From CAYMOV01 sp964392085 (GTDB taxonomy: Bacteria > Oederibacteriota > Muellerivitia > Muellerivitales > Muellerivitaceae), in assembly GCA_964392085.1 (NCBI GenBank), contig CAYMOV010000174.1, positions 1 to 5,056 on the forward strand: 5,056 bases of DNA, in the 5' to 3' direction. The notes under the pieces were generated by a model. The model had not been told where the DNA came from, did not search any database, and worked only from the letters and a program-made list of their open reading frames with translations. This document shows positions 1 to 5,056 of the stretch, piece after piece (within the stretch, counting starts at the first letter, position 1; each line of letters starts with the position of its first letter). The position numbers and the translations under genes were made by a program.

Positions 1-1838
1 TCCCCGGTCACGAAGACTTCGGAGCGGGGCTGGGCCAAAAACTGGGCCGCCTGGAGCATCTGGGGGAAGTTCACCCCCGCCTGTTCCATCTGGGGCGCGA
101 AGGCGCGCAGGATCCCCTCGGCGCCCTCCCGCGCGGACCCATCACCCGTCAATTCGTGGAGCCGGAGCAGGGCCAGGGCCGCCACCGAGTTGCCCGAAGG
201 GCAGGCGTTGTCGAACCCCTCCTTGGGCCGGGCGTAGAGTCGGGAGGCGTCCTTCTGGTCCTTCCCGGTGAAGAAGAAACCGCCGGACGCGCCGTCCCCG
301 AACAGCCCGGCCATCGAGCGGTGAAGGAACTGGGCGTCCTCCAGGTACCGCGGCTGGAAGGTGGCCTCGAACAGGTCCAGGGCCGCGGCCAGCAGGAAGG
401 CGTAATCGTCCAGGTAGGCCTGGAGGTCCGACAGTCCCCCGCGCCAACTCACCCGCAGCCTCCCCCCGGAGAACATCTTGCCCCGGATGAAGCCGTAGGC
501 CCCCTCGGCCCGGCGGAGGTACTCCGGTTCCCCCAACGCGCGGCTCCCCAAGACCAGGGACGACACCAGGAGCGCGTTCCAGGAGGCCAGGATCTTGTCG
601 TCGCGGTGGGGTCTGATTCGTTTGGACCGGACCCGAAGCAGGCGTTCCCGGGCCGACTCCCACCAGGCGGACTCCTTCCCCGCCTGGACCAGGGCCGTCG
701 GCAAGTCGGTCTCCAGGTGGAGGATCGATTCCCCCTCGAAGTTGCCGCCCGGGGCCACGCCGTAGATCCCCGCCCAGACCGCCGCGTCCGACGGGCCCAG
801 GGCCTTGGAGAGCGCCTCGGGCGTCCAGACGTAGAACTTCCCCTCGACCCCCTCGCTGTCGGCGTCCTCGGCCGAATAGAACGCGCCCCCCGGGTCGGCC
901 ATGTCCCGGAAGAGGTACGCGAATACCTCGCGGGCCACCCGCGCGTATTCGCTCCGGCCGGTGACCTGGAAGGCCTCGAGGTAGGCCCGGGCCAAAAGCG
1001 CGTTGTCGTAGAGCATCTTCTCGAAGTGCGGGACGAGCCATTTTTCATCGGTGGAGTACCTCGCGAAGCCGCCGCCCAGCTGGTCGTACATCCCGCCCTG
1101 GGCCATCTTGTCCAGCGTGCGGGTGACGAGCGGGAGGATGCCGGGGTCCTTCGTCCGGGCCTGTTCGCGCAAGAGGAATGTGAGCGCCATCGACCGGGGG
1201 AACTTGGGGGCGTGGCCGAAACCGCCCCAGGTCGGGTCGAACGAACGGCGGTGGTGGTCCGTCACCGCCTCGAGGACCCGGGGACCCGGGAGGGCCCCGC
1301 CGGCCCCCGGGGGGGAATCTCCCCGGGCCAAGAGGCCCGTGAGGGTTTCCCCGGCCCGGACGGCCTCGCCCCGGCGGGTTTTCCACGCGTCGGCCAGGTC
1401 CAGGAGGATCCCGTCGAACCCGGGCCTCCCCCACTTCGGCGCCGGGGGAAAGTACGTGCCGCCCCAAACGGGTTTCAGGTCAGGCGTGAGGAAGAGGTTG
1501 CAGGGCCACCCGCCCTGGCCCGTCATGGCCACGAGGGCGTTCATATAGAGCTGGTCTACGTCGGGCCGTTCCTCCCGGTCCACCTTCACGGGCACGAAGT
1601 GGCCGTTAAGGATCTGGGCGATCACCGGCGACTCGAAGCTTTCCCGTTCCATCACATGGCACCAATGGCAGGTGGAGTAGCCGATGGACAGGAAGATCAT
1701 CTTGTCCTCAGCCGCCGCCTTGGCGAAGGCCTCCTCGCCCCACGGATACCAATCCACGGGGTTGTGGGCGTGCTGGAGCAGGTAGGGGCTTTTCTCTTGG
1801 GCCAACCGGTTGGCGGGACGGGATTCGGGAAGGGACAT
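1..1838 (-). CDS. Thioredoxin-fold DUF255 protein (YyaL/SPATA20-like), C-terminus cut by window edge
   Basis: The 612 residues visible run off the left edge with no stop. Family members are usually near 680-700 residues, so roughly the last 70 are missing. The N-terminal thioredoxin-like domain (about 10-170) has the family signature SPYLLQHAHNPVDWYPW, a CHWC redox pair (C57, C60) followed by HVMERESF, VDREERPDVD (86-95), and GQGGWP (107-112) followed by C113. The rest looks like an alpha/alpha-barrel, six-hairpin glycosidase-like domain, with GGFGHAPKFP (205-214), PHFEKMLYDN (270-279), FYSAEDADSEG (320-330) and DDKILASWNAL (413-423). No signal peptide or membrane segment is seen, so it is probably cytoplasmic. 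Identification of the family is firm. Its biochemical role is not established: a disulfide reductase joined to a sugar-binding or epimerase-like barrel is the usual inference from folds. It follows the kinase by 44 bases on the same strand. The ATG at 1838 suits the family's N-terminus but has no good ribosome site; see the alternative TTG at 1874. Confidence 0.93.
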   Translation of the reverse strand, partial: MSLPESRPANRLAQEKSPYLLQHAHNPVDWYPWGEEAFAKAAAEDKMIFLSIGYSTCHWCHVMERESFESPVIAQILNGHFVPVKVDREERPDVDQLYMNALVAMTGQGGWPCNLFLTPDLKPVWGGTYFPPAPKWGRPGFDGILLDLADAWKTRRGEAVRAGETLTGLLARGDSPPGAGGALPGPRVLEAVTDHHRRSFDPTWGGFGHAPKFPRSMALTFLLREQARTKDPGILPLVTRTLDKMAQGGMYDQLGGGFARYSTDEKWLVPHFEKMLYDNALLARAYLEAFQVTGRSEYARVAREVFAYLFRDMADPGGAFYSAEDADSEGVEGKFYVWTPEALSKALGPSDAAVWAGIYGVAPGGNFEGESILHLETDLPTALVQAGKESAWWESARERLLRVRSKRIRPHRDDKILASWNALLVSSLVLGSRALGEPEYLRRAEGAYGFIRGKMFSGGRLRVSWRGGLSDLQAYLDDYAFLLAAALDLFEATFQPRYLEDAQFLHRSMAGLFGDGASGGFFFTGKDQKDASRLYARPKEGFDNACPSGNSVAALALLRLHELTGDGSAREGAEGILRAFAPQMEQAGVNFPQMLQAAQFLAQPRSEVFVTG

Positions 1839-1871
1839 GGCGGCATCTTGCGGCGCTGGGGGACCGAAAGG

Positions 1872-1885
1872 CAAGGACCCCCTCA
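1872..1885 (-). promoter_or_regulatory. Possible ribosome site and TTG start for the DUF255 gene, overlapping the kinase stop codon
   Basis: On the minus strand the kinase stop TGA (1885-1883) overlaps the purine run GAGGGGG (1884-1878). Six bases after the GAGG core lies a TTG (1874-1872) in frame with the DUF255 protein. Starting there would add 12 residues (LPFGPPAPQDAA, the first read as Met) before the ATG at 1838. The ATG itself has no recognisable Shine-Dalgarno sequence just upstream. The arrangement would allow translational coupling to the kinase. Against it, the added residues are proline- and alanine-rich, and the family usually begins only a few residues before its RLxxEKSPYLLQHA motif, which favours the ATG. 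Confidence 0.35.
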
Positions 1886-4546
1886 GTCCGGAGGGTCGGT
1901 TTCCAAGGCGTCCTGGATGGCCGCGGCCACCCTCTCCACGTCATAGGGGGGCGCCAGGATGGGACCGTGGGGCCCCTGGGTCTCCTCGAGCGGACCCGAC
2001 CGGCCGAGACGCACCAAGCGCAGGTCCGGTTGGGCTCCCCGCAGGACCGCCAGGGCCCGGGAAGCGCCGCCGGGTTCCGATTCGGCCGCGAACAGAAGGT
2101 CGAAGCGGTACCCGGGCCGATGGGCCAAGGCCTGGGCCGATTCCACGCTGTCGGCCGTGAGGACGGGATAACCCATGGATTCCAGCAGGCGCCGGAGGAT
2201 CTTCCGGTTGAACTCGTCCGGTTCCAAGAGAAGGATCGATTGGCCGCCGCTGAGCGCCGCGCCCTGGTCCAGGGGCTCCACCACCGGCAGGAACACGCGG
2301 ACCGTCGTGCCTTTGCCGGACTCGGTCTCCACGTGGAGCCCACCCTGGTGCGAGCGCACGATGCCGTACACTACGGAAAGCCCCAGGCCGGTGCCCCGGC
2401 CGGTTTCCTTCGTGGTGTAGAACGGCTCGAAGATCCGTTCCAGGTGCTCCTCGGGGATCCCCTGGCCCTGGTCCCGCACCTCCAGCACCACCCATCGACC
2501 CGGGTTGAGGAAATTCGGTCCTTGGGACAGGGGCTCCGCCAGCTGGACGTTTCGGGTGGCCACGCGGATCACCCCGCCGCCGGGCATGGCGTCCTTCGCG
2601 TTCAACACCAGGTTCATCAGGACCTGTTCCATCTGCCCGCGGTCGGCCATGATCCAGTCCAGGTCCTCGGACACCTGCACCTCCAACTCCATCCCCGGCG
2701 GAAGGAGCCGCTTCAGGAAGGCCTCCAGGTCGAGCGCCACGGCGTTCAGGTGCAGTTCCGTGGGCTCCACCGGGTGGCGGCGGCTGAAGGTCAGGACCTG
2801 GCGCGTGAGCTCGGCGGCGCGGCGGCCCGCCTTGCGGATCAGGTCCAGGTCCCGGCGGATCGGGGAGTCCTCCGGCAGGCCCTCGGAGGCCCCCTCGGCG
2901 TGCGAGAGGATCACGGTCAGGAGGTTGTTGAAGTCATGGGCCATCCCGCCGGCCAACTTGCCGACGGCGTCCATCTTCTGGAACTGCAGCATCTGGTTCT
3001 CGAGCTTCTTCTCGGTGGTGAGGTCCCGTCCCACGCCCCGGAACCCCGGCAACGCGCCGGATCGGTCCGTCTCGGTGCGGAGGTGGACCGACAGGTGCCG
3101 TTCGCCGCCGTCGGCGTGTTCCAGCCTCAGGCGGAAGTCGGCGGATCCCGAACCGGCCAACTTCGCCTGGGAGGAGCGTTGGGTCCGGTCCCGGATGTCC
3201 TCGGGGACCAGGTCCCAAAAGGACCGGCCCGGGAGGCTCCCCGGGTCCAATCCCAGCACGGCCTTGAAGGCGCTGTTGGCGAAAAGGATCTTTCCCCCGC
3301 CGTCGGCCTCGAAAACCAGGTCCTCGCTGGTCTCGATCAGCCGCCGGTACCGCTCCTCGGCTTGCCAGCGTTCCGTCACGTCGCGGGAAGCCCCGTCGAA
3401 CCGGATGATCCGGCCCTGGGGATTCAGGGTGGGCGACACCGTCGATTCCATATAGAGGCGGCCGCCGTTCTCCCGTTGGAACCGCAGGATGCTGCGGTTC
3501 ACCGTCTTCCCTTTCCGCAGCTTCTGGAACACCTCGGAGAGCCGGGGCAGGTCCTCGGGGTGGACGAATCCGGAGACCGGGTGCCCCAGGACCTTCTGCT
3601 CGGAATAGCCCAGGATGTCCCGAAACGCGGGCGAGATGAACGTGAAGCACCCGTCCCCGTCACAGGACCAGATGATGTCGTAGGAGTGCTCAAGGACCGT
3701 CCGGAGGCGTTCGGAGGCTTCCCGGGCCCGCGATTCCTCCCGTTCCAACCTCCAGGCCAGGAACCCGATCAGGAAGGAGAGGGTCCCGCCCACCGCCAAC
3801 ACCAGGACCGGGGCGTTCCAAGGACCCTCGGGCCAGGTGGTGGACTTGGGGACCATGTCCAAACGGACGGTCTGGCCGAAGATCTGGAACTCGTCCCGGG
3901 CGTAGCTGTCCGGGGATCGGTCGTTGGGACCCATTCCGAACGAGATCGTCGGGGAAAAATCCTTCTTCCATTCGGGGTCCACACAGCAGTCGAGGATCGA
4001 TTGGAAGGACAGCGCCGCGTAAACCAGGCCCCGGGAGGGCCCGGGGTCCTTCCCGAGCCGCTTGGCCAACAGGACCCCTTGGACGCCGGTGTAGAGCGGC
4101 ATCACGTTCGACATGACGACCTGTTGGCTTTTCGCCGCGACCTGGTCGAAGAACCCCTTTCGTTCGGGGGTGCTGAAGGCGCTTTCGTCCTTCCCGGGGC
4201 TGGCGGAACTCCGCACGCAGGCCCACCGGATGGTTCCCGCCGGGTCCACTTCCTTGATGCATTGGTACTCGGGGTGGTTCTGGAAGATGAGTTGGGCGGA
4301 GCGCTCGAACTCTTGGGGGGACTTGGGGTTCGCCGAATAGCGTTCCGAGAGGAACCGGAGATCCGCGCCCCGCTCCGTCAGGAAATTCCGGATCTGTTGG
4401 GCCGTGAGGGAGGAAACATAGGTGCGCAAGAGCTGTCGGCGCTGTTGGGCCTTCTCCTGGGTCTGGCGCACCATCAGGAGCGTGGCGGCCAGGATCAGGA
4501 GGGCCAAGGAAAGGGCGTAACGCCCCAGGAAAAAAGCCTTTCTCAC
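1883..4546 (-). CDS. Membrane-bound PAS-PAS sensor histidine kinase with degenerate C-terminal receiver domain
   Basis: This 887-residue protein should sense a signal outside the cytoplasmic membrane and autophosphorylate on histidine. In order: membrane segment 1 (about 8-26); an extracytoplasmic sensor region (27-244), possibly Cache/CHASE-like; membrane segment 2 (about 245-265) followed by a basic, helical linker; PAS 1 (about 281-393) ending in a PAC-type RDVTER; PAS 2 (about 397-512) ending RDLTTEKK; HisKA with LAGGMAHDFNN, where H537 is the phosphoacceptor and D538..N541 fits the DxxN phosphatase motif; and HATPase with N box (N645, N649), G1 box DQGQG (692-696), F box (F706, F709) and G2 box GRGTGLGL (716-723). 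Residues 769-885 resemble a receiver domain without its catalytic residues. The GTG start has GGGAG six bases upstream (4557-4553), and a stop lies in frame eight codons further up with no other start between, so the start is well fixed. No response regulator is adjacent in the window; ligand and partner are unknown. Confidence 0.95.
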   Translation of the reverse strand: MRKAFFLGRYALSLALLILAATLLMVRQTQEKAQQRRQLLRTYVSSLTAQQIRNFLTERGADLRFLSERYSANPKSPQEFERSAQLIFQNHPEYQCIKEVDPAGTIRWACVRSSASPGKDESAFSTPERKGFFDQVAAKSQQVVMSNVMPLYTGVQGVLLAKRLGKDPGPSRGLVYAALSFQSILDCCVDPEWKKDFSPTISFGMGPNDRSPDSYARDEFQIFGQTVRLDMVPKSTTWPEGPWNAPVLVLAVGGTLSFLIGFLAWRLEREESRAREASERLRTVLEHSYDIIWSCDGDGCFTFISPAFRDILGYSEQKVLGHPVSGFVHPEDLPRLSEVFQKLRKGKTVNRSILRFQRENGGRLYMESTVSPTLNPQGRIIRFDGASRDVTERWQAEERYRRLIETSEDLVFEADGGGKILFANSAFKAVLGLDPGSLPGRSFWDLVPEDIRDRTQRSSQAKLAGSGSADFRLRLEHADGGERHLSVHLRTETDRSGALPGFRGVGRDLTTEKKLENQMLQFQKMDAVGKLAGGMAHDFNNLLTVILSHAEGASEGLPEDSPIRRDLDLIRKAGRRAAELTRQVLTFSRRHPVEPTELHLNAVALDLEAFLKRLLPPGMELEVQVSEDLDWIMADRGQMEQVLMNLVLNAKDAMPGGGVIRVATRNVQLAEPLSQGPNFLNPGRWVVLEVRDQGQGIPEEHLERIFEPFYTTKETGRGTGLGLSVVYGIVRSHQGGLHVETESGKGTTVRVFLPVVEPLDQGAALSGGQSILLLEPDEFNRKILRRLLESMGYPVLTADSVESAQALAHRPGYRFDLLFAAESEPGGASRALAVLRGAQPDLRLVRLGRSGPLEETQGPHGPILAPPYDVERVAAAIQDALETDPPD

Positions 4547-4567
4547 CCCACGCTCCCGAACCGAGTC

Positions 4568-4592
4568 TTAGAGCCCCTAACAAAACTTTTTG
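4568..4592 (-). promoter_or_regulatory. Two abutting short inverted repeats in the A+T-richer leader of the kinase gene
   Basis: The 64-base gap before the kinase is clearly less GC-rich than the genes around it. It holds CAAAA-CT-TTTTG (4581-4592), with perfect five-base arms, directly abutting TTAGAGCCCCTAA (4568-4580), which is symmetric except for one mismatched pair. On the minus strand a weak promoter-like pair, TTCAAA and TAAGAC separated by 18 bases, spans the same stretch. This could be an operator or promoter for the kinase. Neither dyad looks like a normal intrinsic terminator, because there is no GC-rich stem followed by a U-run. Arms this short can arise by chance, so the call is tentative. 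Confidence 0.25.
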
Positions 4593-4610
4593 AACCACCA
4601 CCCGTCAGCC

Positions 4611-4946
4611 TTAGGCCTTCACCACATCGGTCTCTGCGACCTTGTCGTGCCAGGTCCGGGACTGGCTGTCCCAAAGCATCCAGAAGAAACCCAATCCCAA
4701 GGGGAAGGCCGACACCAGCTTCATCAGGGTGCGGACCAGCGACTTGCCCCATTGGTCCGGGACGCCCGTCACCCGAAGGCCCATGATTTTCTTGCCGACG
4801 GTTTGCCCGTTCCAAAGGGTCAGGAGGGTGGCCTCATAAGCCACCCAGGCCAAGGCGCTGAGCGGGCCCAAGAAGACCCCCAAGACCGCCATCACCACCC
4901 CGTCGATCAGCACCGCCACGAGCCGCGAAAGGAAACCCGCCTTCAT
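4611..4946 (-). CDS. Small RDD-family integral membrane protein
   Basis: This 111-residue protein matches the RDD family, named for conserved Arg and Asp residues. It begins MKAGFLSRLVAVLIDGVV, giving the N-terminal R8 and D15 pair, and contains the family segment GQTVGKKIMGLRV (47-59) and a late DSQSRTWHDKVAETDVV stretch with D93, H100, D101 and K102. Hydrophobic stretches at about 9-27, 28-45 and 75-92 suggest two or three membrane spans. RDD proteins are mostly uncharacterised; some have been linked to ion transport, but nothing here shows a substrate. At 111 residues it is a minimal form of the domain with no partner domain. The ATG is preceded by AGGGAGG (4957-4951), with four bases between that and the start, and it overlaps the stop of the upstream methyltransferase gene as ATGA. 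The stop TAA lies 64 bases before the kinase. Confidence 0.9.
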   Translation of the reverse strand: MKAGFLSRLVAVLIDGVVMAVLGVFLGPLSALAWVAYEATLLTLWNGQTVGKKIMGLRVTGVPDQWGKSLVRTLMKLVSAFPLGLGFFWMLWDSQSRTWHDKVAETDVVKA

Positions 4947-5056
4947 GGGACCTCCCTGGTTTGGACCTGCCGATAAGCCTCATATAAACCGATGCCGACC
5001 GCCGTGGCGAGGTTCAGGCTTCGGGCCCCCTCACCGGGCTGGGGCAGGACCACCAA
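4943..5056 (-). CDS. trmL: SpoU-family tRNA 2'-O-methyltransferase, C-terminal fragment (probable TrmL)
   Basis: Only the last 37 residues are in the window; the gene continues past the right edge. They read LVVLPQPGEG, ARSLNLATAV, GIGLYEAYRQ, VQTREVP. The core RSLNLATAVGIGLYEAYRQ is the last conserved motif of the SpoU/TrmH (SPOUT) fold, part of the trefoil knot that binds S-adenosylmethionine. The RSLNL form and the short tail fit TrmL, which methylates the 2'-O of nucleotide 34 in certain tRNA-Leu species. TrmH or RlmB-type relatives share this motif, so the exact substrate is inferred rather than seen. Its TGA stop (4945-4943) overlaps the ATG of the RDD gene, and the RDD ribosome site lies inside this gene, so the two are probably translated in a coupled way. 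Confidence 0.68.
   Translation of the reverse strand: MVVLPQPGEGARSLNLATAVGIGLYEAYRQVQTREVP

Noticed and set aside
142..1467. Several open frames of 140-299 codons on the minus strand inside the DUF255 region.
   Set aside because: They are in other frames than the DUF255 protein and give Arg/Gly/Pro-rich sequence without motifs. The true frame has no stop before the left edge and matches the family throughout.
1839..1882. Possible terminator between the kinase and DUF255 genes, because GGACC occurs twice there (1861-1865, 1875-1879).
   Set aside because: The two copies are direct, not inverted, so they cannot form a stem, and no U-run follows.
156..1946. A 596-codon open frame on the plus strand.
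   Set aside because: It is in codon register with the DUF255 gene and open for the same codon-bias reason; the translation shows no family signature.
721..4002. The ten-base word AGGATCGATT occurs three times (721-730, 2232-2241, 3993-4002), suggesting a dispersed repeat.
   Set aside because: Each copy encodes Ser-Ile-Leu in the same register (GESIL, GQSIL, FQSIL), so it reflects codon preference at similar tripeptides rather than a repeat element.
1967..4786. A 939-codon open frame on the plus strand, longer than the kinase gene it opposes.
   Set aside because: It is in exact codon register with the kinase, so its stops would need TTA, CTA or TCA codons in the kinase, which GC-rich codon use avoids. 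Its product is low-complexity (rich in G, R, P, L, Q, H) with no recognisable motif, while the minus frame encodes a complete kinase.

Overview
The window is GC-rich bacterial chromosome carrying four protein genes, all on the minus strand, so they are read from right to left. In transcription order they are: the 3' end of a SpoU-family tRNA 2'-O-methyltransferase, probably trmL (4943-5056, cut by the right edge); a small RDD-family membrane protein (4611-4946); a large membrane-bound sensor histidine kinase (1883-4546); and a thioredoxin-fold DUF255/YyaL-type protein (1-1838, cut by the left edge). The longest gene-free gap is 64 bases. I see no RNA gene, insertion sequence, CRISPR array or attachment site.

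The first two genes overlap by four bases (ATGA), so they are very likely one translationally coupled unit. After a 64-base gap that is noticeably richer in A+T than its surroundings and holds two abutting short inverted repeats, the kinase starts at a GTG. Another 44 bases separate the kinase from the DUF255 gene. No convincing terminator is visible in either gap, so readthrough along all four genes is plausible, with an optional internal promoter ahead of the kinase.

The kinase has two membrane segments, an extracytoplasmic sensor, two PAS domains, a HisKA/HATPase core with all ATP-binding boxes, and a C-terminal receiver-like domain that has lost its phosphoacceptor aspartate and its conserved lysine. 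No response regulator gene lies in the window, so its output partner is unknown.

The organism is probably a GC-rich, Gram-negative-type bacterium: the PAS-PAS-kinase with an AHDFNN H-box resembles those abundant in deltaproteobacterial and Acidobacteriota-like genomes. This is only an impression, and the window has no phylogenetic marker good enough to name a phylum. Nothing here amounts to a clear new biological system. The most unusual points are the degenerate receiver on an apparently orphan kinase, the clustering of all kinase cysteines in its N-terminal third, and the ambiguous start of the DUF255 gene.
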